The notes under the pieces: generated by a model
Told to the model about the DNA's origin: nothing
Database searches by the model: none
What the model saw: the letters and a program-made list of their open reading frames with translations, nothing else
From: CAZJKE01 sp964546585
GTDB taxonomy: Bacteria; Planctomycetota; Phycisphaerae; Phycisphaerales; SM1A02
Assembly (NCBI GenBank): GCA_964546585.1
Contig: CAZJKE010000029.1
Location: 1 to 23,354, forward strand
Reading direction: 5' to 3'
DNA length: 23,354 nucleotides
Part shown: positions 1-7,533 of the stretch, piece by piece
How the letters are laid out: each line of letters starts with the position of its first letter
Numbering within the stretch: the first letter of the stretch is position 1
Position numbers and translations under genes: made by a program

Positions 1-1
1 C

Positions 2-37
2 AAAAAGAACCGCCCCCCGGCCGAAGCCGGGGGGCGG
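2..37 (-). terminator. Rho-independent terminator with UUCG tetraloop
   Basis: On the minus strand a perfect 12-bp GC-rich stem (arms 10-21 and 26-37) closes a TTCG loop at 22-25 and is followed by a T-rich tail (complement of 2-7). It lies about 55 bases past the stop codon of the secreted protein gene on the same strand, so it most likely ends that transcript. Confidence 0.9.
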
Positions 38-62
38 GGTTGACTCATAGAGTCCTCTGCTT

Positions 63-80
63 TACCGGCTCACGCCGGTA
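63..80. other. Short hairpin between stop codon and terminator
   Basis: A perfect 7-bp inverted repeat with a 4-base loop (arms 63-69 and 74-80) sits between the stop codon at 92-94 and the main terminator. It could be an mRNA 3'-end stabiliser or an accessory terminator stem. There is no T tail next to it, so it is not called a terminator by itself. Confidence 0.45.
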
Positions 81-91
81 CTCTCGATGCA

Positions 92-2916
92 TCAGTTGAT
101 GCAGAGCGAAAGGTCGAAGCCCTGACCGGTTGCCCAGCCAGTGCCATCGTTCATTGCAGAGTCGCCATCACCGATGCCGGAGCTCATCCAGAGGAACCAG
201 CAGTTCAGGCCATCACTGGCGGACTGAACCGAGAGCCACCCGACGTTGGTCGCCGTGTGGTTCATGTCCCACTGCATCAGTTCGTACAGACCTGCATACA
301 GTTCTCCGGTGGCCGTCTTGACCGCCGGAGCATTCAACGATTCGCTGGTGAGGGTGCCGGGGACGCCGCCACCATCATCGTATCCGCGAATGTTGAAATT
401 GTAATCAGTGCTGCAAGCACCCCAGCTGCCGCTGTAGAACAACTGGAGACCCCAGACCGTCAAATCGCCCATGGAGGCAAGGTTGACAGTTTCGGCGCGC
501 TCATAGGTCGCGCCACCTGTGGGGTCATAGGTGGATGTACCAGCCGTCCAGGCATCATCGATACCGTGGACATTCTGGCTGACCTGCGCACCTGGGCACG
601 CAGGCTGCGGGCAAGCGACTGTCGAGCAGTCGTCACCCTGGTACCACGTACCGCCCGCTGCGGCGCAATCTGCACTGGTGTACTCACCAACGCAATCGCC
701 CATGACACAGCAGGCTGCAGTTTCGCTGGGATCATCGAATGAGATCGTCAGCGTACCAGCGCCGGAGTCAGCCTGCCATCCGCCGAGGCGGACGTAGTAC
801 TTCGTACCGGCGGTGCAGTTCCAGTCGAATGCAGAGTAGTAACCCTGACATCCGCTTTCACCGCTTGAGTCACCATTGCACGTCACCTGATTGTCACAGG
901 AGCCTTCGTACAGCACCATCGAGGTGTCGTAACTGGCCGCGTCACAGGTGGTGAAGTGGTGGGGACCATCATTCGTAGCAGTGAATGTGAACCAGACATC
1001 GTTGGAACCACCCCATTCGAGGAAGGTGCCTTCGCACTGGGTCTCATCCGGCTCAGGAGAACTCGGCGTGGCATCCACGGTGCTGAACGCGTTGGCGCCA
1101 AGATTGGCAACCAGCGGGTTGTCACACTCGTCTCCACCAGCACCGGCAGCGCAATCCACGCTATCGCAGACTGTGCCTTCGCCCATGAATGTGCCGCCCC
1201 AGCCAACACACTCATCACTCATGAGATCATCCATGCAGGTCCAGTCGTCGATGCAGCATGCACCCGAAACCGGCACTGCCGGCGGGGTGATGGTCAACGT
1301 ACCCGGGCCNNNNNNNNNNNNNNNNNNNNNNNNNNNNNNNNNNNNNNNNNNNNNNNNNNNNNNNNNNNNNNNNNNNNNNNNNNNNNNNNNNNNNNNNNNN
1401 NNNNNNNNNAGCATGCACCCGAAACCGGCACTGCCGGCGGGGTGATGGTCAACGTACCCGGGCCTTGGCCATCGCCATTCCAGGCACCAATACGGAGGTA
1501 GTACACCGTACCGGCTGTTGTTGCGTAGTCGATCTCAGAGAAGTACGGCTGGCAAGAGCCAGCGTTGGGCGAGTCACCGTTACAGGCGACCTGGTTGTCA
1601 CAACTACCCTCATAGAGTGCGAGGGATGTGTCGTAACTGGCGGCATCACATGTACTGAAGTTAGTACTGCCGTCCATCGTTGCTGTATACATGTACCAAC
1701 CATCATTACTCTCACCCCAGTCAAAGTATGTGCCGGGACACATGTCTTCCGGCGCAGGAGTACTGGGAGTCATGAGGGAGGTATCGAACGCGTTGGCACC
1801 ATCCATAACTTCGATCGCATCGGCGCACTCGTCGCCAGGCGTCGCAGCCGTACAGTCCCAACTCGTGCAGTCATAACCATCGTGCCATGTGCCACCGAAG
1901 CCTGTGCAGGCATCGCCGGTGAGCATCAGGCAGTCAGTGCCGACGCAGCAAGCGGCGGCAACACAGCCACCATCTGAGCACATGCTGTTATCGCCGAGGT
2001 ACGAACCACCCATGGCTGCACAGTCATCAGCGGTCGAACCGTCTGCGCAAGTGCCATCGTCATAGCAGCACGCACCGTAGACATTGCAGTCAGCGCCGAA
2101 GGCGGCGACCACTGCAAGCAGGTCGGTTACGTTCGTTGCACAGTCACCGTTCGGCAACGGAGCACAGTCGCCGGCAGGACGGAAGGTCCCGTCGCCAACA
2201 GCACCGAAGTCGCCGATGATGAGGAGGATGTCGCCAATAGCGACAGAGCCATCGCCGTCAAGATCCTCGGGGCAGGGCATGGGAAGCGGGCTGGCACACG
2301 GATCAGCGACACCGTCGCTGTTCATGCGGTAAGCCCCATCCGCGCCGACCTCTTGCCAGGGACCGAAACCGAAGCCTCCACCGGGGTTGGCCTGAATGGC
2401 GGAGGTACTGTCTCCGAGTACGGAATCAGCACAGCCGGTCTGGCCACCGGTTCCAAACTCGTTGTGTGGGATTACGCCAACCCAGCTACCACCTGCAGGG
2501 GCCACCATGGCGGTGGGGAGTCCCATCAGGTAGTTAGCACCCGTCCAGTTGGGGTCTTGGGTGGCGTCTGCTGCGTCAATCGTGTTGCTAGCCACGTCTC
2601 CCACCAGGTTGCTGCCGGCGGCATCAGGGGAGCTGTAGAAATTCACCTCGTATGCGGTGACAGAGGACGGATCGACAAAGCCGTTCCATCCACCGAGCAC
2701 CATTTCAACGTTGGTGATGTTGGTATCGGCTGTAACCGAGAAATTGTCGGCCAGCACGATGCTGTATTGGGCGAATGATGCTTCGAAGTATTGGCTGGCC
2801 ATGATGTTGGCGCCAAGACCCGAGCCATCCATATCGCCGATCTGGTCCATCACGACTTCCGCCGAAGCGACGCCGGACAGACCCAAGATACAGATACAAG
2901 ACGTCAGGTTTCTCAT
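92..2916 (-). CDS. Large secreted Cys-rich modular protein with dockerin-like and duplicated PPC-like domains (spans assembly gap)
   Basis: Numbered as 889 residues after closing the gap. A signal peptide (about 1-19, ending ASA) precedes an N-terminal domain of unknown type (20-205). A dockerin-like pair of calcium loops follows (about 214-278; DLDGDG..AIGDILLII and NGDCATNVTDLLAVV). Then come two Cys-rich modules of the form xACC...C...GG...C...C (about 281-360), a PPC-like beta-sandwich (361-494), a third Cys module, a second PPC-like copy (543-675), a fourth Cys module and a 170-residue C-terminal domain. The start at 2916 was chosen because it begins the signal peptide; an AGGAGG lies about 23 bases upstream, which is far, and the open frame runs on to 3150 without protein-like content. 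It is an exported, probably envelope or extracellular, structural or adhesive protein. The domain names rest on pattern resemblance, and no enzyme motif was seen. Genomic numbering contains the 155-nt artefact of gap plus duplication. Confidence 0.82.
737..1135 (-). repeat. PPC-like module, second copy
   Basis: About 400 nt encoding a domain that runs from GDEC to GTLTISF, with the internal landmarks TTCDAASYDTS, LYEGSCDNQV and YYVRLGGW. It matches the module at 1437-1836 closely at the protein level. This is an in-gene domain duplication, not a mobile repeat. Confidence 0.75.
1255..1309. repeat. 55-bp direct repeat, copy 1 (left gap edge)
   Basis: Identical to 1410-1464 and ends exactly at the first N. 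It encodes the end of the first PPC-like module and the start of the third Cys-rich module. It is best explained as the unmerged overlap of two contigs, with 55 a usual assembler k-mer size. Confidence 0.9.
1310..1409. other. Assembly gap (100 N)
   Basis: Exactly 100 N, a conventional placeholder length. The same 55 bases border it on both sides. Deleting the gap plus one copy (155 nt) brings the two halves of the surrounding minus-strand gene into the same frame and leaves 890 codons. Confidence 0.95.
1410..1464. repeat. 55-bp direct repeat, copy 2 (right gap edge)
   Basis: Identical to 1255-1309 and starts right after the last N. See the left copy. A true tandem repeat in the gene is possible but less likely, because simple removal restores the frame. 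Confidence 0.9.
1437..1836 (-). repeat. PPC-like module, first copy
   Basis: About 400 nt encoding GDEC to TLTITPP, with STCDAASYDTS, LYEGSCDNQV and YYLRIGAW as landmarks shared with 737-1135. Both copies are preceded by Cys-rich ACC modules, so the repeating unit is Cys module(s) plus PPC-like domain. Confidence 0.75.
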
Positions 2917-2951
2917 TGTTCTCGTGGGATGTGAATCCCCTCCTATTCTTC

Positions 2952-2963
2952 GTGAACGTTCAC
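2952..2963. promoter_or_regulatory. 12-bp perfect palindrome, possible operator
   Basis: GTGAACGTTCAC is a perfect inverted repeat 36 bases upstream of the start codon at 2916 and next to the AGGAGG stretch. Its position suits a regulator site or a leader element. Its function is inferred only from symmetry and place. Confidence 0.35.
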
Positions 2964-3075
2964 ACAGATAGCCCATGCAGAGCAAGGGCACGGCGGGTAC
3001 CGAGTTGCCGAATCGGCCGTGGTTTGGCGTCCGATCCTTCTCTCGACCTTCTTCTGCCGTCGGTACAAGACCGAG

Positions 3076-3091
3076 CGTCAGTCGACTGACG
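3076..3091. promoter_or_regulatory. 16-bp perfect palindrome, possible operator
   Basis: CGTCAGTCGACTGACG is fully self-complementary with no spacer. It lies about 160 bases upstream of the start at 2916 and about 110 bases downstream of the TTGACA candidate. A dimeric regulator site would look like this. The cognate protein is unknown. Confidence 0.4.
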
Positions 3092-3369
3092 AACCTCCAT
3101 GTGCGAACACGCCAAGGCCACAATTGGGAACAGTCTGTGGCCAGCGGCAAGGTCGCCGATGGAAGCCATCACCCCTACTGTGAAGCCATTGCGGGCCCTT
3201 GTCAAGCAAGTGCAACGGCTTTTTCGGCTGTCTGGGGACATGGTGGGGAATAGACGAGCAGCAGGTCGAATAAGCGACCCGTCCGATCGCTGCAATCGGC
3301 CTTACAGGAGGCAGAATGAGGCGATATTGGCGTTTTTCCCCAACTTTCTGGCGCAGAATACCCAGTGTG

Positions 3370-6300
3370 TCAGGGCAGGTAGCCACCCAGAGGAAACGGC
3401 GAGATCGCCGTGTCGTTCGTATCTCCCTCAAGCATGTCGATGCCGCTGAAACTCCAGGCGGTCAGATCGAACTGTGCACCGTCGGGTCCTGTGGCGGACG
3501 CCCGCTTGGCCCAACCGTCAAGGTAGTCCCATGGCTCGCCTGTTCCGTCCAGTGCGATGTCGCCAAATGTGTCGATGACCGCGCCGCTCTGGAAGAGTTC
3601 CATTGCGTCGTCGCCGTTGATGGCCATGGCGCCACTTACAAAGTCTGGAGCGAACCCGAAGAAGGTCGCGAAGTCCACATCATCATCCGTGACATAGAGG
3701 AAGGTGCCGGCGGCGGCGCTGCCCGCGGGGAAGGTGAACTCCTGCCCATCACTGCCACCGCCGTTATTGGCGGAGCCGACCCCGTAGAGGCTCAGGTCCG
3801 CAATGTCCTCCAAAACATACAGTTCGAGACCCTTTGGACCTGCTCCAGTACCGAGTGTCGCATCAAAGACACCCGTGATGACCATGCCCAGCACCTCGCA
3901 CTCGTCCGGGATGCCATTTGCGTCATCGTCACTCGATGTGCCGTCGTCAATGTCGCAGACATCGCCGACGCCGTTGCCATTGCAGTCGGCCTGGTCTGGG
4001 TTGTAGAGGTCGCAGTTGTCGACAGTGTCCGGCACGCCGTCGCCATCAGCATCCGCGATGGGGGCAGAACTGAAGATGACGCGATCAAAGTAGATGGCCT
4101 CGCTGGCTGAGTTTGCCTCCAGCGAAACCCGAAGCGTGGCCTCTGTGTAGCCGGTGAGGCCTTGCAGCATCGGGAACCACACGCCCTCGATGCCCATGTC
4201 ATCGATGTCTTGGCCCGTCGTATCGAAGATCGATACGACGACCCCGCCATCGACAACAACATCCACGATGATGGCGTCCGCACTCTCCCAGCCAGTGCTT
4301 GCGACCAGCATCTCAAGGCCAACGCTCCAATCGCCGCCACCAGTATTGATCACCGTGTCAAAGACCACCTGCATGATGCCATCAGTGTCACTCATCTGAT
4401 AGCCCTGCACGCCGTCGGGATACCCACCGACACCACCGCCGGTGTAGTTCGTCACCCCGACATAGTCGCCGTCGGTCAGTCCAACGTCACCTGTAGCGAC
4501 ATACCAGGCGGTAAAGCCCATCTCCGCGCCGCTGGCAACCCACTCGACCATGGCCTGCCCGTCGTTGTTCACCAGTTGGTGATCGACGGCCGCGTCACCA
4601 GTGTCGAAATACTTCTCGCCTGTGAGCGGTTCCTCGAAACTGGTGTATGCAATGTTCTCAGTTTCACATTCGTCCGGAACGCCATTGGCATTGGTGTCCT
4701 CTGATGTGCCGTTGGCGATGTCGCAGGCATCCACAACACCGTTTTCGTTGCAGTCGGCCTCACAGTCATCGGGAATGCCATTGCCATCGCAATCGTCGGA
4801 TGTGCCGCTGGCGATGTCGCATTCATCCGGAACGCCATTGCCGTTGCAATCCTCTTCACACTCGTCGGGCACACCATTGCCGTTGCAATCCTGAGAGACG
4901 CCGCTGTCGATGTCGCATGGATCACCGATGCCGTTGTCGTTGCAGTCAGCCTGGTCGAAGTTGGGCAGGTAGCAGTTGTCGACATGGTCGTCAATGCCAT
5001 CGCCGTCCGCATCGATCCCATCACAGTGATTCGGCTCGCCGGGCGTATCGATTGTCAGCGAGTGATATACGCCGATATTCCATTCGCCGCCGTCGGGGCA
5101 GCGATAGACATGGGACGGGGGATAGATGCCCACTGGTCCCAGCACGGTGTCTGCGTACACAAAGTCAAGCACTTCGCCTTCGTAGCCAACTTCCTGCAAA
5201 CCGATTGAATCCAGGATATCGCTCCACGGCGTGCTGTCCAGCGTACCGTCGTCATCCAAATCGAGATCGTCGTATTCCGCGCCAGTGAAACCGGAAACGA
5301 GAAGGTGCGTCACATTGTCGCTGTTCTCAAAATTGAGCCCGTCGATGATGACATCGGGTGTCCCGATGAGCATGGTGTCCTCGCCGAGTGACAGGAGTCC
5401 GTCGTCTGCGATGACCATGCCAGCGAGATCAATGACTTCCTCGATGACGCCAGCGCCGCCGGTTCCGTCGCCGATCACGATGTAATGAAGGCCATCCAGA
5501 TCAGTGCCGGCTTCACCGTAGAACTCGACATACTCGTCGTTGTCGGTGCCGTCCTGATCGGTACGAAGTTCGTTGATGAGGATGTCCCCGCCTCCACCAC
5601 CGCCGCACTCGACGCCCCAGGCGCTGATGATTGCCAGAATGTCCTGGACGCTGACGCAGCAATCTCCGTTTGGAGCGGGTGCGCAGTCGCCGGCCGGTCG
5701 ATAGGTGCCGTCGCCACATTCGCCAAACCCGCCGATGATTGCCAGAAGGTCACCGACTGCGACGACGCCATCTTGATCAACGTCCTCGGCACATGTCGGA
5801 AGGGGATCATCGCAGGGGTCGGGAAGAGTTGATTCAACAACCTCCATCGCTTCGACAAGATGCATGTTGGGATACCCAATGGCCGCAGGGTTGACCCACG
5901 AACCAATGCCACACTCACCGTCAGTTGTGCGCATCCAGGTGGGAGACGCTTCGCCAGCATCATTGCTGCCAATCTCATGCCCGCCCGGGAAGGCGCCTGG
6001 GATGACGATTTCAACGAACACAAGGTCATCAGGGACAAGTTCGACAGGCGTGGCAAATGTTGCGGTATAGAAAGCGGCAGCAGGCGAATCGGCAATGTCC
6101 ACGGTTGCCGAACCAAGGGGGAAGAGATCGGTTCCACCTGCCGAAGGGCCTGCGACACCGTCGTTGTCCCGGTACACATTGATGGTCGCTGTGCCCGCTG
6201 GCGTATTGTCGGCCATGGCAAAGTGAACGCAGGTCACCTGAAGGGGAAGGCCGGCGAGTTCGCTGAGCGAGAGATCGTGGCTTCGCCCGTACCGGTGTTC

Positions 6301-6564
6301 CGGCGTCCCGGCGCCGCTGAAGCAACTCACGGCATTGCCGTCGATCACGGTTGATGTATCTGCGCTCTCGGTAATGAGGACGCCATCGACGCCGTCACAC
6401 ACCGGAAGGCCGCGGCTTGCTGCCGCGTGTCCGTGCCCATTCGTGCCCAATTGAAACCGGGGTGCTGCGTCGCCCCGTGTCAGACGCGGGGCGGCATCCA
6501 GACCAGCGGTCCAGCACAAGGCGATAGCGGCGGATACGACAGCGATTCGAGTGGGGGTACACAT
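3370..6564 (-). CDS. Secreted modular protein: dockerin-like, two lamin-tail-like domains, TSP3-like calcium repeats
   Basis: 1064 residues. The start at 6564 begins a signal peptide (MCTPTRIAVVSAAIALCW..., cleavage near 25) with GAGAGG about 10 bases upstream; a 20-residue longer frame exists but would bury it. Order: beta-rich N-terminal domain (about 45-245); dockerin-like calcium-loop pair (about 250-320; DVDQDGVVAVGDLLAII and VSVQDILAIISAWG); Gly run; lamin-tail-like domain (about 325-510; ILINELRTD...NDEYVEFYG); Asp/Asn/Cys repeats like thrombospondin type 3 (515-630; DCNGNGVPDEC units); a jelly-roll-like domain (635-830); a second TSP3-like pair (836-890); and a second lamin-tail-like domain (893-1064; GLELYVLEDIADLSLYG...GDDAMELF). 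It is probably a calcium-stabilised extracellular protein. No catalytic motif and no sorting signal such as PEP-CTERM was seen. It is the same broad class as the gene downstream, but the domain set differs. Confidence 0.85.
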   Translation of the reverse strand: MCTPTRIAVVSAAIALCWTAGLDAAPRLTRGDAAPRFQLGTNGHGHAAASRGLPVCDGVDGVLITESADTSTVIDGNAVSCFSGAGTPEHRYGRSHDLSLSELAGLPLQVTCVHFAMADNTPAGTATINVYRDNDGVAGPSAGGTDLFPLGSATVDIADSPAAAFYTATFATPVELVPDDLVFVEIVIPGAFPGGHEIGSNDAGEASPTWMRTTDGECGIGSWVNPAAIGYPNMHLVEAMEVVESTLPDPCDDPLPTCAEDVDQDGVVAVGDLLAIIGGFGECGDGTYRPAGDCAPAPNGDCCVSVQDILAIISAWGVECGGGGGGDILINELRTDQDGTDNDEYVEFYGEAGTDLDGLHYIVIGDGTGGAGVIEEVIDLAGMVIADDGLLSLGEDTMLIGTPDVIIDGLNFENSDNVTHLLVSGFTGAEYDDLDLDDDGTLDSTPWSDILDSIGLQEVGYEGEVLDFVYADTVLGPVGIYPPSHVYRCPDGGEWNIGVYHSLTIDTPGEPNHCDGIDADGDGIDDHVDNCYLPNFDQADCNDNGIGDPCDIDSGVSQDCNGNGVPDECEEDCNGNGVPDECDIASGTSDDCDGNGIPDDCEADCNENGVVDACDIANGTSEDTNANGVPDECETENIAYTSFEEPLTGEKYFDTGDAAVDHQLVNNDGQAMVEWVASGAEMGFTAWYVATGDVGLTDGDYVGVTNYTGGGVGGYPDGVQGYQMSDTDGIMQVVFDTVINTGGGDWSVGLEMLVASTGWESADAIIVDVVVDGGVVVSIFDTTGQDIDDMGIEGVWFPMLQGLTGYTEATLRVSLEANSASEAIYFDRVIFSSAPIADADGDGVPDTVDNCDLYNPDQADCNGNGVGDVCDIDDGTSSDDDANGIPDECEVLGMVITGVFDATLGTGAGPKGLELYVLEDIADLSLYGVGSANNGGGSDGQEFTFPAGSAAAGTFLYVTDDDVDFATFFGFAPDFVSGAMAINGDDAMELFQSGAVIDTFGDIALDGTGEPWDYLDGWAKRASATGPDGAQFDLTAWSFSGIDMLEGDTNDTAISPFPLGGYLP
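4665..5030 (-). repeat. TSP3-like Asp/Asn/Cys-rich repeat array
   Basis: On the minus strand it encodes successive units such as DCNGNGVPDEC and DCDGNGIPDDC, separated by IASGTS/IANGTS linkers. The DNA repeats visibly because the units use similar codons. These are calcium-binding loops by analogy with thrombospondin type 3 repeats. A shorter pair of units lies at about 3895-4055. Confidence 0.8.
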
Positions 6565-6696
6565 GAAAGGATGACCTCTCTTCTTTCTCACGGCCTCGTG
6601 CTTGATGCGGCTACGGCGCACCACAGGTGATCCCCCGACAGGACTATCCTAGGCCAGAAGAGGGGGAGCACAAGCAAAAAGTATGGCGGAGAGCGT

Positions 6697-6702
6697 TAGA
6701 AT
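6697..6702 (+). promoter_or_regulatory. Candidate -10 box for tRNA-Leu
   Basis: TAGAAT lies 12 bases upstream of the first tRNA base, a fitting place for a -10 element. No good -35 is present at 16-18 bases upstream, so the call is tentative. Confidence 0.3.
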
Positions 6703-6713
6703 TGGAAAAGCCA

Positions 6714-6798
6714 GCCGGAGTGGCGGAATTGGCAGACGCGCCGGATTCAAAATCCGGTTCCCGCTTAGGGAGTGTGGGTTCGAGTCCCACCTCCGGTA
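6714..6798 (+). tRNA. tRNA-Leu (anticodon CAA)
   Basis: A complete 85-base cloverleaf. The acceptor arm is GCCGGAG with CTCCGGT, a G-U pair at the end. The anticodon stem is 6741-6745/6753-6757, with a 7-base loop and anticodon CAA at 6748-6750. A long variable arm typical of class II leucine tRNAs follows, then a GTGGG/CCCAC T stem with TTCGAGT loop and discriminator A at 6798. CCA is not encoded. It reads UUG codons. Confidence 0.95.
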
Positions 6799-6852
6799 CT
6801 GGGGCATTGATTCTCGTCCCCCTGACCTTACCCCCGGAAAGCAGATGGGGTA

Positions 6853-7201
6853 ATGGCAAGCAAGTTCAGACGCAACCCGATAGAAGTGTTCGCTGACTTC
6901 GGCATCAAGATCCGGTATGGCGTGCAGGTGCATGTTCTCGAGGCAAGCAATGCAGGCGAGCGACGAATCAAACTTCTACTTTGTCCTGCCGGACAGACCG
7001 GACAACTTCGGTGCGTTGAACGATCGGGAGTTGGAATCCGTGACCGGCGGGTTCGCGATTTCTGCCGGAGACACCAAAATGGGGGGTGACTTACTGCCCG
7101 CACGCCCGCCGTTTCTCGCGGTGGTACACCTTCCAGAACCGTTCGTAGCAGGCCGCACGGTCTGCCCAGTACTGCAGGATTGCCGCCCAAGAATCCAGTG
7201 A
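6853..7201 (+). pseudogene. Frame-disrupted NHLP-family RiPP precursor (double-Gly leader)
   Basis: Two overlapping frames each carry half of one recognisable leader. The frame from 6853 gives KFRRNPIEVFADFGIKI, then RYGVQVHVLE. The frame from ATG 6950 gives SNFYFVLPDRPDNFG, then ALNDRELESVTGG. Joined, they match the nitrile-hydratase-like leader (NHLP) layout: DP-x-LAE.GI..P.GV.VRV.E, then (L/F)VLP.RP, then LSDEELE.V.GG. The cut would follow the Gly-Gly encoded near 7049. Known NHLP precursors are modified by various RiPP enzymes and exported by a C39-peptidase transporter; none is encoded here. The frames differ by +1, with the break near 6941-6966 where a 13-nt imperfect tandem repeat occurs. 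The N-terminus is shorter than usual. The second frame has GAGG six bases before ATG 6950 and runs to 7201, giving an 83-residue product with a 49-residue core that overlaps the opposite-strand gene. It could be a decayed gene, a sequencing error, or a frame used from 6950. Confidence 0.6.
6941..6966 (+). repeat. Imperfect 13-nt tandem duplication at the frame break
   Basis: AGGCAAGCAATGC (6941-6953) is followed directly by AGGCGAGCGACGA (6954-6966), identical at 9 of 13 positions. A 13-nt insertion shifts the frame by +1, as needed to explain the split leader. Removing one copy gives HVLEASDESNFYFVLP, whose spacing is close to that of the family. Confidence 0.45.
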
Positions 7202-7441
7202 CCACAGCGAAGATGGCGTGGGCAACTGGTCCAGCCGATCATGAAATCGATCCTCTGCCTCGGCAAGGCACGCATGCAGGTCGGCAACCGCCTTCCACAA
7301 GGCTGGGCTGCCCACCGGCGACCAGAAGCCGCCGCCTGGGCAGGTGTCGATAATGGGAACAGGCCACCCGGGAAGGCTCGGCTGAGAATTGCTTGGCGGT
7401 GATGTTGTGGCAGAGAGTGCGAGAATCAAGGCTTTGAGCAT
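7091..7441 (-). CDS. Small putative exported protein, unknown function
   Basis: 116 residues. The start at 7441 is well supported by GGAGGAAACACC immediately upstream; a longer frame to 7495 has no such site. The N-terminus MLKALILALSATTSPPSN is a short hydrophobic segment that could act as a signal peptide. The rest has a Pro/Gly-rich stretch (DTCPGGGFWSPVG) and then a Trp-rich, probably helical, region containing HACLAEAEDRFHDRL and AACYERFWKVYH, ending in a basic RRACGQ. Four cysteines outside the signal could form two disulfides. No family was recognised. Its stop codon at 7091-7093 lies just beyond the natural-product precursor remnant, and its last 37 codons lie opposite the extended frame of that remnant. 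Upstream it diverges from ispD across 92 bases. Confidence 0.65.
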   Translation of the reverse strand: MLKALILALSATTSPPSNSQPSLPGWPVPIIDTCPGGGFWSPVGSPALWKAVADLHACLAEAEDRFHDRLDQLPTPSSLWSLDSWAAILQYWADRAACYERFWKVYHREKRRACGQ

Positions 7442-7533
7442 GGTGTTTCCTCCGGTTAGAACGCAACCTATCGTGCGTTTGCAGAGGCACGCCAAGGTGC
7501 TGCGGTCTTTCTGCGAGTTGGTAGCATCTGGCG

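Larger units (their letters stand above)
2917..3369. other. 453-base intergenic region with palindromes and a weak promoter candidate
   Basis: No convincing gene is present; the short open frames here lack protein-like composition and good ribosome sites. It holds two perfect palindromes (2952-2963 and 3076-3091). On the minus strand a consensus TTGACA at 3200-3205 lies 17 bases before a poor -10 (CACAGT, 3177-3182). If used, it would give the downstream secreted protein gene a leader of about 250 nt. The promoter reading is weak. Confidence 0.5.

Noticed and set aside
92..1414. Separate 440-residue gene left of the N gap
   Set aside because: It would start inside the N run; the duplicated gap edges and the restored frame show it is the 3' part of the 92-2916 gene.
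2960..3295. Candidate 111-residue minus-strand gene between the two secreted protein genes
   Set aside because: The Arg/Ser-rich composition is not protein-like, there is no convincing start site, and it overlaps the palindromes and the putative leader.
3316..4110. 264-residue open frame on the plus strand
   Set aside because: It lies antisense to the second secreted protein, whose frame has a signal peptide and clear domains. The composition is that of a reverse-strand shadow.
4665..5030. CRISPR-like regular repetition
   Set aside because: The repeats are in-frame protein repeats of uneven spacing without conserved repeats or unique spacers, so this is not a CRISPR array.
4647..5288. Arg/Cys/His-rich plus-strand frame that looks like a repeat protein
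   Set aside because: Its pattern is the reverse complement of the Asp/Asn-rich TSP3-like repeats and there is no ribosome site.
6714..6798. tRNA gene as an integration site for a mobile element
   Set aside because: No repeated tRNA 3' end, integrase or phage gene is visible in the window.
6800..6825. Possible terminator after tRNA-Leu (GGGG...CCCC)
   Set aside because: Only four pairs with a loop of 13 bases and no T tail.
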